From Peronospora farinosa (Eukaryota; Oomycota; Peronosporomycetes; Peronosporales; Peronosporaceae): a DNA stretch of 64,000 nt. This document shows, piece after piece, positions 43,340 to 53,804 of the stretch; the first letter of the stretch is position 1; each line of letters begins with the position of its first letter. The notes beneath the pieces are model-generated. The model saw nothing but the letters and a program-made list of their open reading frames with translations, ran no database searches and had not been told where the DNA came from. The stretch spans positions 310,001-374,000 of the forward strand of contig CANTFK010000986.1 in assembly GCA_947646735.1 (NCBI GenBank), written 5' to 3'. The translations under genes were made by a program, and so were the position numbers.

Positions 43340-44644
43340 TCACGATGTTGCTGGAATTAATATGTCATCAATATATGACCTTCGGCCAAGCACAGATGGC
43401 TTCTGAATAGCGTCCGGTTCACCTTCAGTGAATACATCAACCATCTTTGGCGATCCCGTTACCGTATCAGTGGATTCGAGTGATCCTGTGGCTATTGCAT
43501 TTGGATCCGTACCGATCTTGAGGTATCCATACAGTGCATTATCAATTAGGCGTTGGTAAATCTGCGGAGCGTTTTTTAGCCCAAACGGCATTCGTAACCA
43601 CTCGAACAGGCCTGACGGCGTGATAAAAGCAGAAATCATCCTTGCTCGCTCGGTCATTTCCACGACCCAAAATCCACTGGCCATATCCAACGAACAATAC
43701 CACATAGCTTTATCCATATCTTGCAATAATTCGCTAATCAGAGGCATAGGATACACCATCAATCTCGTGAGTTGATTCACCCGCCGATATTCAATACATA
43801 ACCGGATGTCGACACCATTCTTTTTTATGATTACCACAATCGGCGAAGCCCATGGTGATGTCGACGGCTGGATAATCCTGGCTGATAGTAATCCTTTGAT
43901 TAGGTCAGCTAACTTCTCGCGAAATTTGGGAGCGACCGGTCGTACTCGTTGTGCGATCGGGTGTGCTCCACCAACATCGATATCACATACTGCTCCTCGA
44001 GCTGCAGGAGGAAGCGCATTTCCTTTGCCAATGAGTAAGTGTCGGTTCGCCCAAATTAATTGCCGTAGACTTTCTTGGTCCTTGGTTAAAGGAACTCCCG
44101 GATCGCCCACTTGGATATCATCAATCGTAACTTCTTCGATGGATGACACAATCTCAGGCAAGACAGCCATATGCTGATCCACATCTTCGGCATACAATTC
44201 ACCACTCTCGTGACAATACATCGAGTCTTCAGGCTTCATCTTTACACTTCCTCCGGCTAGAATACATTCGTCGTTGATAGTAGTATCACTAGCTTGCTCC
44301 TGTTCTCGCAGATCGCGATCCAGATCGACCAGATCGCAGTCATCGCGATCCGGATCGGCCAGATCGCGGTCATTAACTACCGGATCGGCCAGATCGCAGT
44401 CCCCAATTGTCGGATCGGGGTCATCGCGATCCAGATCGGCCAGATCGCGGTCATTGATTGCCAGATCAGCCAGATCGCGGTCATTAATTGTCGGATCGCG
44501 CTCCATACATTTCGGTGTATAGTTATTGTGAGTGTGATTATCTTCACCCCTCGGCCCTTTCACGTGATCGACATTTGACATCCCTTTGATCGCATTGATT
44601 ACCCATGGAGATTGCGCTACTTGCTCGCTTTCATCTTCGACCAC
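43340..44644 (-). pseudogene. Element B: pol linker with acidic repeats and reverse transcriptase fingers/palm
   Basis: 434-codon frame. The N-terminal third is an acidic repetitive linker (INDRDLADL, DRDDPDP). The RT starts around VGGAHPIAQRVRPVAPKFRE, then SPWASPIVVIIKKNGVDIRL, CSLDMASGFWVVEMTERARM, GLFEWLRMPFGLKNAPQIYQ and the catalytic SYIDDILIPA. A stop just after IPATS (43340) separates it from the thumb/RNase H frame; intact relatives need a continuous frame here, so it is counted as a lesion. Confidence 0.9.
44280..44520. repeat. Repeat array in the pol linker of element B, core CCAGATCGCGGTCATT
   Basis: About eight units of 24-36 bp combining CCAGATCGCGGTCATT or CCAGATCGCAGTC with GGATCGGCC or GGATCGCGATCC spacers, coding the acidic DRDLADLD repeats on the minus strand. 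Confidence 0.92.
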
Positions 44645-44916
44645 CCGATCTTCTACCGATTCCTCTTATCGCATCGCATTCATCATTGGATCGTGTCGTG
44701 GGTTTCACCGATTCCGTAGTCCTTTCTTCTGCTTCTTCTTTTGAGCGTGTTAAGATCCTCTTCGGCGTAGGGTACGAAGGATGGTCCACTAGCGGTCCGG
44801 TATATTCCTCCAGTAGTTCTTCTTCTCGATCCGTTGTCGCTTCGAACGCTAATGTCTGCCATTCGTTATACCGACGCGATCCCACCGAGACATATCCTGG
44901 GGACCGAGGTATCATA

Positions 44917-45738
44917 TCAGCGACCATCCACTAACCTTAATGGCGATCCATGACTTAAAGTCACTTTTTGATCGTCGAAATTAGTCAGTTGTAGATACTT
45001 GATCTGACCCGGTCCCGTACTTACTGTAGGTACCCACTTCGGATCGCGCCTCACCCAGATCTTGGCTTTAGGGGGACTAACTCCGATCTTCACTTCGGTC
45101 GATTTGCCCACGGGAATCACCACATATTGATCTGGAATTGTGATCGCTTGTATGGTCGCCCGGTAAGGGGGTCTTCGTCCATTCAGAAGTATCCTGACCT
45201 CATCAGGCAAAAAAGGTGTTCCATCGGCTAAATCCAGGCGTATTCCAGCTGGGACCATGAAATCCATTACTAGGATCGCGTCTTGACCTACTTGATCTCT
45301 TACCCAAGCATCAACATAATAGACTAGTGATCCATTCAGCGTGATCTTGATTCTTGTACGACCATCCGTCATGTATGTGTTCTCACCAATCCCAACTCAT
45401 TCTTGCCTCTGACTCTCGTCAATGACACATCCTACCTTACGAGCAAAGGTGGTGTCGACGATTGAGACTTCGGCTCCAGAATCAAACAACATAATCGCCT
45501 TTTCATTGTTGATCTTGCCCGTTGCCTTGGCTTGCTTGAACCATTTTCCTGGGGTATGATATTTCCAATATCCCCGTGATTCACCTGGTGCTAAGTCGAG
45601 CTCCATTTTCGCAGGCGATCGGGCATATTCATCAACTCTTACGACGCTTGATATTGAACGCAGACATTTTGAATCTTCACATGTATTATTCGGGTCGATC
45701 TGAGTGTTAACGCCCTGATCTGTCGATCTTCTTTCCAC
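44917..45738 (-). pseudogene. Element B: aspartic protease region
   Basis: AIMLFDSGAEVSIVDTTFAR carries the DSG active site of retropepsins. The frame stops after ESQRQE (45397) and, after a short gap, continues in the same element as YMTDGRTRIKITLNGSLVYY and ILVMDFMVPAGIRLDLADG, the flap and C-terminal part. The stop (TGA) lies where relatives have a sense codon. The segment ends near 44917 just before the RT linker frame. Confidence 0.87.
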
Positions 45739-45800
45739 AAATGCATAAATGCAGAGCCTAGAACGCTTGGCTCGTACCAGATTCCAACCTGGCGAGCGTC

Positions 45801-46768
45801 CTAGTTTAACATTTCTTCAGCAATCGGCGGAAGCATTCCAGCATGCTTGGTTGGGACATACCACTTGCGTATCATGTTGTAGAATTCTTCCATTCGACAT
45901 TTTCCATGCTCATGGATATCTCCGCAGGCAGCACAGGTGTAAAAACACTTGTCCGACGGATGTCCCTTACGACCACACTTCTGACACGTTAGTCTCTTCC
46001 AGCATCCACGATCATCGTGTTTCTTCGACCCACAATGGGTACAAGCCTTCTGACTCACCACGCGATCTGGACCGCGATCTTGATCCAAATGGTCTGATCC
46101 CGCGCGTTGATCACTATATTTCTTCACGCGATCTGGTACTGTGGCCACACATAAGTTGCGTCGATCTGTTTCGGCGTCTGATCCACTAATATCCGAGTCT
46201 GACTCACTGCTACTGCCTTCCAGACGAATCGCTCTCACAGCACGAGTTGGTTTCGAGGGTGCCGGAGTGGATGCCGACGCAGATCGCTGACGAAATTTGC
46301 TCGACCCCATTGCACTCGGATACTGTCTTTCCTCCATGCGTTGATATGTTCGCAGAGTTTCTTCCATATCATCGGCGTCTCCAAGGCGTAGCAACGTCAA
46401 CTGCTTAGCCAGATCGCGATCGTCAAGTGTACCAATGAAATGTTCCACATGCTCTCGGCGAATTGAAGGCGATCCCTCCCGAATGGGAATTTTTGCTCGG
46501 ATCGCGGCCACATTCAGTCGATACAAATATTCCAATGGAGTTTCATCAGATCGCTTCTTCGCATGATAGTATTGTCTCCCGACCGACATACCATATCCAC
46601 AATACTGGATCATGAAGGTTTCCAGCAACGACTTCCATGAATTCCGGGTGGATCAACTTAACTGGCTATACCAATTTCGTGCCGGCCCCGTAAGTAAATC
46701 ACCAAATACTAGACATTTTTCATCATCCGGGGCTTGGTCGCGTAAGAACGCCGACTTGGCCTTGTTAA
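45801..46768 (-). pseudogene. Element B: gag C-terminal half with zinc knuckles
   Basis: CLVFGDLLTGPARNWYSQLS is the conserved retrotransposon gag core; it is cut by a TGA (46645-46647), after which STRNSWKSLLETFMIQYCGY follows in frame. YHAKKRSDETPLEYLYRLNV completes the gag domain. Cysteine-rich motifs CTHCGSKKHDDRGC, CQKCGRKGHPSDKC and CAACGDIHEHGKC give three knuckle-like units. TGA replaces what is probably CGA, a single C-to-T change. Confidence 0.85.
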
Positions 46769-46769
46769 C

Positions 46770-48056
46770 CTAGATTCTCGCTCGATCTTCATCCTTGTAC
46801 CGTTCTGTAAATTCTATTAGATCTGCGATCGCAGACATTCGAATCCGCTGCGTGACAAGTCCACCATTAGGTACAGCGCCTGCACTTTCGACTTGTGGCC
46901 GTCTTAGATCCTCCAGACCCAAATTGTCTGGATCGTAATTATTGGATCGCGATTGACGCGATCCGGCCGATTCCATATCCACATCCGAAATGCAAACTTT
47001 TGGGGTGTTTGTAGGGATCGCGGATCGACTGGCGATCATGCGAGCTTGATCCTGCTCGTACTTTCTCATGGCAGCTTCAAAATAAGATTGCAATTGACCT
47101 GATCCATTCACATTCATGTCTTCAGCTGTGAGAGCCGTCGTCGATTGTTCTCTGGCCTTAATCGGTGCCAGTCGTTCGCGAATATGCGCTGTACCAGCCG
47201 GTCCAAGTGACATTCGCTGCATATTAATCGAGTCGTCCGACTCCCCTTCGGATTCCGCTGACATATATTGCGAAGATCCAGTATGATATCCTTTTGGTAT
47301 ATCTGCAATCGGCTGGATCGTCTGATCCACCGGATCGCGTTCTCCAGTTAGAGGAACTAGATTCGAAAACAGAGATCGCCCTGCTTTGATCACCCGATCA
47401 TGATCGCATTCCAACAGCACCTGCGCGTCAAAAGCTCCAGCGGTGAATTCAGCGTTCTGGAGCAACTCCATAAGCCGACGGATCGCTTCCAACTGGTTCG
47501 TTGTCGGAATGGGAGCTGGAATTGGTCCTCGCAGCGATCCAATCAACTTCGGTTTCAAAATCAGTAGAACGGGATCGCTTGACAACAGATCTTTAAGCGC
47601 CTTCCAATGCAAACACCATTCTAGCTGATCCAGTTGCCATCCTTTCGCCTTGTCTTCCTCATGCGCTGGCTTCACGTCGATATCATCATGATCCTACTCA
47701 GGTGCCTTCATCTTCACTCGAGATGGCTTCGAATTTTTCTTCCTCTTCGAATTCGGAGTGGTTTTGGATAAATTTCCTTCGGTTTTAACCGTAGAATTTT
47801 TATCCAGCGGATCGCGTTTTGCAACGCGATCCGCAGGGGTCCTCGAAAGGACCTGGGGAGGGGGTAGAGGTTTTTCTTCCAGATCAGTCTCTTGATCTTC
47901 CTCCTTGGTTTTCTTTTCATCTGCGCCCCTCCCAAAACGCTGATGATCCGGGGATCTTTTTTCTTCACACGTCTGCGGTGATCCCTTTGCCGCTGACGCT
48001 TCAATCCCAAGTTCAATTTTGACCTTTACATCTTCTCTCAGGGACTCACGGTGAAA
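46770..48056 (-). pseudogene. Element B: gag N-terminal half
   Basis: Two consecutive frames. A basic/acidic leader (about 48056-47694, rich in Lys, Glu and Pro, ending SRVKMKAPE) begins just downstream of the primer site and ends at a TAG. Then a 301-codon frame (47675-46770) follows, with an IRRLMELLQNAEFTAGAFDA segment and a long polar stretch with ESEGESDDSINM. It ends with a TAG directly before the conserved gag core. No catalytic domain is expected here. The start codon is uncertain. Confidence 0.65.
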
Positions 48057-48058
48057 TC

Positions 48059-48087
48059 CCTGGTTCGAATCCGGGCACGCGCACCAT
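48059..48087 (-). other. Primer-binding site of element B, matching a whole tRNA 3' end
   Basis: Read on the plus strand, 48059-48086 forms a tRNA T-arm (CCTGG, TTCGAAT, CCGGG), then CACGCGC, a discriminator A and CCA. Element B's minus strand, starting one base inside the 5' LTR, is the complement, as expected for a primer site. Pairing would cover about 28 nt rather than the usual 18. The rest of the tRNA is not present, so it is not a tRNA gene. Confidence 0.85.
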
Positions 48088-49470
48088 TGTGGTGGAGTGG
48101 GATTCGCAAAATTGCTGATGCGATCCCAACTCTCCACTGGCGCCCGGACGACCGACTAACGGAGGGGGTACCCCGATTCCGTGTGTATAGCCTTCCTCAC
48201 CTTGTGTACCCGTCGGTAGGGCAGGTTGCTCTCTTCTCGGTAGACTTGAGTCGATGTTGAACTTGATTGTGTTAGGAATAGGTGGGGGGGGGCGATCGCG
48301 TGGAATTCCTCACACGATCGCAGTTGTTCTTGGGGTGCTCTGTTTGAGTCGCCCTGATCTCCCTTGAGATCGCCTTGTCCAAAAATGTAGATACTTGATC
48401 CGCTTGCCTTCTGAACACTTGAGCCGTCTCGCGATCTTGTATCTGGACTTCTTAGTCCTCTGCGTCCAATCGCAGCTTGAGTTGTTTTGTTGAGAATTCT
48501 TGCAATCCCTGGCCAAACAATCCAGGGATATGACTTGCGTAGTAGGTAGACTTCCTTGAGACGTCGGGAGGCCAAAGAATCCAGCCCGGAAGAGAAGTCG
48601 ACACGTGTACTTAGAAGCAAATTGAACTCTGTTAATGTTAACCAATCAAATACCAAAACCTATGATCTTGACTATCTGTAGCTCAGGATCTGTTGCCACG
48701 TATCGCCCTTTCGGAAAAATCAGATCTTGTAATGTGGTCCACTCCAATATAGCCGCGATCTGAATCGCTACCTCACTCGGATATAATACCATTTTAGTAC
48801 CAGATCGCGGTACTAAATAATTAGTACCAGATCGCGGTACTAAATAATTAATACCAGATCGCGGTACTAAATAATTAATACCAGATCGCGGTACTAAATA
48901 ATTAATATCAGATCGTGATACTAATAATTAGTACCTGATCGCGGTACTAAATAATTAATATCGGATCGCGGTACTAATAATTAATATCGGATCGCGGTAC
49001 TAATAATTAAAATCGGATCGCGATACTAATAATTAGCATCGGATCGCGATCCGCCGGATCACAACTTGTCCTCTTCACCGTTTCTCAGGTCATGTGAGAT
49101 AGTTCATCTATGTGACATGTCATATCCACCATTCCAGTCCTCCATAGCGACGTGATCCACACCAGACCGTCCTCCACATGCTTGGATGTACCCATCTTCC
49201 TCCCTAGCGACCGCGTTCACGCGGATCGCCATCGGAAATACTGGAGATCGCAATAGCGTAGTTCCTAGGCCATATTTGACCCCACATAGAAGTGCAAACT
49301 ACACCATTCACTGTTTTCCATCCCATTTGACATCATCTTAAAACCTTTCTGCGAGATCGCGACTCATCAATATTGGCCGCGAGATCGCGACTCATTAATA
49401 TTGGCCATTTCGGACTTAACCGAAAATATGCGATCACACTTTGCGAAATTCACTCCTTCACTTCGCCACA
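48088..49470 (-). repeat. LTR of element B, right copy (5' LTR)
   Basis: 1383 bp, same ends as the left copy. Differences noticed against the left copy: one extra tandem unit, a 9-G instead of a 12-G run, and about five substitutions (e.g. GGCAGG for GGCGGG, TTTGCG for TTGGCG). Followed by GTTACTATCTCAG, the continuation of element A. Confidence 0.96.
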
Positions 49471-50246
49471 GTTACTATCTCAGCCAACGCACTCCTTCCA
49501 ACCGCACCAGTCTATAGGCTCTGTGCCGGTTCTTGTGGCGTTTGACTTCTTGTCATCCCACCATCAACTGCCACAGGCTCTCGGCTCTGTGCAGGACTAT
49601 TGGACGCATGACTACCTGTCATCGCCCCATTCACTACACCAGTCTTTTCGACCTGGGTAGGAATATGCGTCACCTGGCTTTCCGCCAGTGCACTTCCAAC
49701 TACACCACTCCTTTTGAGCTGGGTAGTTCTTGGTGTCGATTGACATACTGTCATCGCACCCTCGACTGTGTTGGACACAGCATCAATCACATAAGCCTCT
49801 CGCAAGAGCACATCCTTTCCGGTTTCTTGCGTAGAGCTAGCGACTGTGCGTGTACGCCAGTCTATCCATGGTTGGTGTTTAGCCAACCAAGGCATGCCTA
49901 GGATGAGGTCATACGGACTCTCCATACCTAGCACAGTGAACTTCTCTTTACAAGAGAAGTCACTGAAACTGAAGGCGAGTTCAACTTGAGCTCCCTCCGA
50001 TTTAACGAGCGCTCCGTTCGCTAAACGAACGATCGCCACTTCTCGCTTGCCATCCTGGCAAAGCGACTCATAACTCGCCGGTCTCTTTTTCAGAGCCGCG
50101 AGTTTCACAAAGTTTTGTGATGCACCCGAATCCACGAGAAGGGTCATCACTTGGTCATAGCCTCGTACTCGAGCGCTATAGACCAAAAGGGTTGAGGTCC
50201 GACCTTTCGGAACCTCAGGGACTATGCTACCCATTTGTTCGATCAC
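49471..50246 (-). pseudogene. Element A: aspartic protease and linker
   Basis: Carries VMTLLVDSGASQNFVKLAAL (active-site DSG), FTVLGMESPYDLILGMPWLA and KHQPWIDWRTRTVASS. A TAG after PAQSL (49512) arises from a small rearrangement relative to element C, where the linker stays open. The other half of the linker is on the far side of element B. Confidence 0.9.
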
Positions 50247-50296
50247 TCTGAACTTAGGGGTAGCTTCAGAGTCCGCGACAGTAGGGCATCCCGCCC

Positions 50297-50503
50297 CTAC
50301 TGCGCTCCCGCATTTCCCGACCCATCTTGGGCAGGTGCTGAGCCCGTGCGTCGTGCTCGCTGGTTTTTCGCACCTCCCTTCGGGTTGGGAGACTTTTTGC
50401 TGGCTGCCTTAGCACCAGCAGCAAGTTTGGCATAGAAGCAAGCCATCATATGGCCTCGCTTTCCGCACTTGTAGCAGATCACATCTGCATTGCCTAACTC
50501 CAT
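50297..50503 (-). pseudogene. Element A: nucleocapsid zinc knuckle
   Basis: MELGNADVICYKCGKRGHMM then ACFYAKL: a CCHC-type knuckle with spacing CX2CX4HX3C, one residue shorter than the usual last spacer. A Lys/Ala/Arg-rich tail follows, and the frame ends before the protease. Element C has a one-base deletion in the A-run just after this motif; here the run has five A. Confidence 0.82.
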
Positions 50504-50664
50504 AGGAGTGGCATCAGACTTCTCGGACGACGGCCTGTAATAGGCTGTCGCCGAGGCGCTGTTGTAGGATTGCTCCTAAACTAAGGCAATGTCAATTGCC
50601 TCTTCCATCGTCGCTGGCACCTTTCTGAAAAGGGCCTGACGCGATGGGCCGTGCCTAAGTCCAT

Positions 50665-51372
50665 TCATGAACGTGGCCACCTTGATACGCTCTGGTATCG
50701 GTTCCCATTATTGGACGCCGACAGCGAACGCATCTCCTGCACAAATTCTTGCAGAGAGCGTTTCGCCTGTCGTGCTCCAAAGAAGTGCGCCATAAGCAAC
50801 ACTTCGTTGTTAGGCGGCTGATACATGGCGCGAATCTTTGCCTTAAAGATCGCCCATGATGGAAATGCATCAGCATTAGCCATCAGCGCAGAGTATGCCC
50901 ACTCTGACGCTTTGCCACGCAAGTTGGACATGGCATACGACACCATTCTGGTGTCGTCTTCGATGAGCTGCGCCACTCCACATTGCTCCAATGCTAATAG
51001 CCAGTGAACAATCGTGTGAGGGCTAGTTCCATCGAACTTCGGAGGGTCCATCCGAATGGGCCTCGGTTGAGCAGGCCGGGCAGAGAGCGTCTCAACAGTC
51101 CTGTTGAGCGCCTCATTACGTGCCTGCTCAAGCCTAAGCTCATCCTGAGTCTTATTGATGGACTCAGCCGTAGCTTGGCTGTTTACCTCGGACGAGTTTC
51201 TACGCTGTCCGAGCACAAACGCCTCAAATTGCTCCAACATAATGTTGCTCAGGAGGACAATGCAAGAGATTGACCAGGGCTTGTTCACCAAGTCCCTGCG
51301 CCATATGCTCTGCCAACTCCCTATGATGTTGGGAGAGGTGAGGGAAGTCACTCCAGTCCATATTAAGGACCA
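50665..51372 (-). pseudogene. Element A: gag
   Basis: A leader frame starts MVLNMDWSDFPHLSQHHREL and shifts near position 51256 into LEQFEAFVLGQRRNSSEVNS. The gag core has IRMDPPKFDGTSPHTIVHWL, GKASEWAYSALMANADAF, FKAKIRAMYQPPNNEVLLMA and FVQEMRSLSASNN. A second frameshift and a TAG follow between the core and the knuckle. All these lesions are also in element C at the mirror position, and the two gag segments are almost identical. Confidence 0.85.
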
Positions 51373-51415
51373 TGTCAACCACAAGCACGCTCAGAGAGAC
51401 GGGTCGTGGGAAGGA

Positions 51416-51430
51416 CTACTAGTGCTACCA
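51416..51430 (-). other. Primer-binding site of element A
   Basis: On the minus strand reads TGGTAGCACTAGTAG two bases inside the 5' LTR; identical to the site of element C at 52878-52892. Complementary to a tRNA 3' end terminating CTACTAGTGCTACCA. Confidence 0.72.
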
Positions 51431-51432
51431 AG

Positions 51433-52030
51433 TGTAGACGGGCACTTCTACGAATTTGCCTCGTACTACGAGCACACACCTTATGCACAATCGAGGAAGC
51501 GGTAAGACCGTCTTACCTTCACGTGCGAGGGTTTGTTGTGTGGTTGGTCGACTGCTTAAGCAGTCGTACCACCAGTTGCCTCTCGCTTAAGCGAGAGTGC
51601 AACGAACTTCTAAACAAGAAGTCACCGACGTCACGCAGAAGCTCTTTCAACTTCTCGTGCGTGGTTAGTTTAGGAAATTCAAGACTGAGATATATTTAAT
51701 TAGATTATAACTAAATATATATATCTAACTACTGATTGGCTATATATATATATAGATCGGATACGCGACTCTTTAGAAGCGTATCTTGACGCATGATCTT
51801 AAATCTAGATTTAAGATCGCAACTGACGTCCTTCTGAGACGTCGCGATGCCTAGCTTCAACTAGCGTCATCCCTTCTCATGTGAATCCATAAATGGATAT
51901 CACATTCACGAGGGTGGATCACATTTGTGTATCACACCCAAGTGACAGGTCAAAAGTAATCATGGATACTTTTAGACCAAACGTTAAGTATATTATTTAA
52001 TGTTTACGTGTAACTAGATGCCCTGTTACA
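51433..52030 (-). repeat. LTR of element A, right copy (present 5' LTR), subtype 2
   Basis: 598 bp, ends TGTAGACG ... CCCTGTTACA, followed by AAGCC (52031-52035). U5 (51433 to about 51645) is identical to the LTR of element C at its left end. U3 (51660-52030) is instead like the LTR at 59792-60383. It contains a perfect 24-bp palindrome at 51795-51818 and hairpins at 51885-51898 and 51912-51939. Confidence 0.93.
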
Positions 52031-52273
52031 AAGCCGGTATTGGCTTGTTTCTCTTGTGCACTTCGGCATTGGTTCCTCGAACCTTTAAGCTTTTTATTTT
52101 TTATTGAACTCTGTGCGTTGGTTCTCAGAACCCTTAAGCTTATTACTTGTAGACTAGAAGTCCCTCCTGGTTCCATAGAACGGGTAGTCTTCGTATTCAT
52201 ATTTAATTAGTTCCTTAAAACTAAGTGGCTTAAAGTCCTATCCATATAGTTCTTTAAACTAACAGGCTTCTAT
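52031..52273. other. Original chromosomal sequence between elements A and C
   Basis: 243 bp bounded by AAGCC on the left and TCTAT on the right, the two exchanged target duplications. It contains three short hairpins of the type GGTTC-N-GAACC (about 52070, 52118 and 52160), two of them followed by TTAAGCTT. No gene. Confidence 0.75.
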
Positions 52274-52875
52274 TGTAACGGGCTTAACGTTACACGTACC
52301 CGTAAAGTACGGAGTACTTAACGGGCAGGTCTCAAAAGGTACGTAAGTACTTAAGACCTGTCGCTCGGGTGAGACACACCATGTGTCACACCCTTGCGTA
52401 TGTGATATACACTAGGTGTATTCACATTGATGGGGATGACGCCCAGCTGGGACTAGGCGTCATCAAATGACGTCAGTCAGTTACGTCATTGAGCGAGCTT
52501 AATATATATAAGCTCGCACATTGGGATGCGCATCTATGGAGATGGCACCCATCATTACATATTAACCAATCAGTAGTTAGATTTATATTTAGTTAAAATC
52601 TATTAAATATAAATCAGTCTTGAATTTGCTTAAACACCGAAGCACCACGCACGAGAAGCTGAAAAGCTTCTGCGTGACGTCGGTGACTTCTTGTTTAGAA
52701 GTTCGTTGCACTCTCGCTTAAGCGAGAGGCAACTGGTGGTACGACTGCTTAAGCAGTCGACCAACCACACAACAAACCCTCGCACGTGAAGGTAAGACGG
52801 TCTTACCGCTTCCTCGATTGTGCATAAGGTGTGTGCTCGTAGTACGAGGCAAATTCGTAGAAGTGCCCGTCTACA
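52274..52875 (+). repeat. LTR of element C, left copy (present 5' LTR), subtype 1
   Basis: 602 bp, ends TGTAACGGGC ... CGTCTACA, preceded by TCTAT (52269-52273), the complement of ATAGA at 32121. U3 is nearly identical to the element A LTR at 32126-32734; U5 is identical to the LTR at 51433. Confidence 0.93.
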
Positions 52876-52877
52876 CT

Positions 52878-52892
52878 TGGTAGCACTAGTAG
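52878..52892 (+). other. Primer-binding site of element C
   Basis: TGGTAGCACTAGTAG, two bases after the 5' LTR. It starts with TGG, complementary to a tRNA CCA end, as in element A. Confidence 0.72.
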
Positions 52893-52934
52893 TCCTTCCC
52901 ACGACCCGTCTCTCTGAGCGTGCTTGTGGTTGAC

Positions 52935-53631
52935 ATGGTCCTTAATATGGACTGGAGTGACTTCCCTCACCTCTCCCAACATCATAGGGAGTTGGCAGAG
53001 CATATGGCGCAGGGACTTGGTGAACAAGCCCTGGTCAATCTCTTGCATTGTCCTCCTGAGCAACATTATGTTGGAGCAATTTGAGGCGTTTGTGCTCGGA
53101 CAGCGTAGAAACTCGTCCGAGGTAAACAGCCAAGCTACGGCTGAGTCCATCAATAAGACTCAGGATGAGCTTAGGCTTGAGCAGGCACGTAATGAGGCGC
53201 TCAACAGGACTGTTGAGACGCTCTCTGCCCGGCCTGCTCAACCGAGGCCCATTCGGATGGACCCTCCGAAGTTCGATGGAACTAGCCCTCACACGATTGT
53301 TCACTGGCTATTAGCATTGGAGCAATGTGGAGTGGCGCAGCTCATCGAAGACGACACCAGAATGGTGTCGTATGCCATGTCCAACTTGCGTGGCAAAGCG
53401 TCAGAGTGGGCATACTCTGCGCTGATGGCTAATGCTGATGCATTTCCATCATGGGCGATCTTTAAGGCAAAGATTCGCGCCATGTATCAGCCGCCTAACA
53501 ACGAAGTGTTGCTTATGGCGCACTTCTTTGGAGCACGACAGGCGAAACGCTCTCTGCAAGAATTTGTGCAGGAGATGCGTTCGCTGTCGGCGTCCAATAA
53601 TGGGAACCGATACCAGAGCGTATCAAGGTAG
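52935..53631 (+). pseudogene. Element C: gag
   Basis: Starts MVLNMDWSDF at 52935 in one frame and moves near 53050 to the frame with IMLEQFEAFVLGQRRNSSEV. The gag core is as in element A (PPKFDGTSPHTIVHWLLALE, RAMYQPPNNEVL). It shifts again near 53600 (PERIKVATFMNGLRHG is in another frame) and meets a TAG near 53728, in ALV*EQSYN. At the nucleotide level it differs from the element A gag by only one or two bases over about 700. Confidence 0.85.
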
Positions 53632-53804
53632 CCACGTTCATGAATGGACTTAGGCATGGCCCATCGCGTCAGGCCCTTTTCAGAAAGGTGCCAGCGACGA
53701 TGGAAGAGGCAATTGACATTGCCTTAGTTTAGGAGCAATCCTACAACAGCGCCTCAGCGACAGCCTATTACAGGCCGTCGTCCGAGAAGTCTGATGCCAC
53801 TCCT

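Larger units (their letters stand above)
37180..49470 (-). mobile_element. Element B: young nested LTR retrotransposon with dual RNase H
   Basis: 12.3-kb minus-strand element inserted in the protease-RT linker of element A. LTRs at 37180-38538 and 48088-49470 differ by a handful of substitutions, one repeat unit and a G-run length, so the insertion is recent. Target duplication GTTG (37176-37179) versus GTTA (49471-49474). Internal order: primer site, gag with zinc knuckles, protease, reverse transcriptase, RNase H, second RNase H, integrase, chromodomain-like tail; an antisense frame lies before the 3' LTR. Several stops and one frameshift interrupt the polyprotein. The element is strikingly rich in GATC and in the core CCAGATCGCG. 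Confidence 0.95.
32126..52030 (-). mobile_element. Element A: chromodomain-bearing Ty3/gypsy retrotransposon, split by nested element B
   Basis: Minus-strand element. Its 3' LTR is 32126-32734 and its present 5' LTR is 51433-52030. Internal order from the 5' end: gag, zinc knuckle, protease, (element B insertion), reverse transcriptase, RNase H, integrase, chromodomain. A large antisense frame lies before the 3' LTR. Without element B it would be about 7.6 kb. It is defective: frameshifts and stops in gag and pol, and a 524-bp loss of the integrase core relative to element C. Its two LTRs are of different subtypes, and the 5-bp flanks (ATAGA left, AAGCC right) do not match each other; both find their partners on element C, as explained in the findings. 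Confidence 0.93.

Noticed and set aside
48000..48087. Possible tRNA gene ending in CCA
   Set aside because: Only the T-arm and acceptor 3' strand are present; the matching 5' acceptor strand (GCGCGTG) and D and anticodon arms are missing, and the position next to the LTR fits a primer-binding site.
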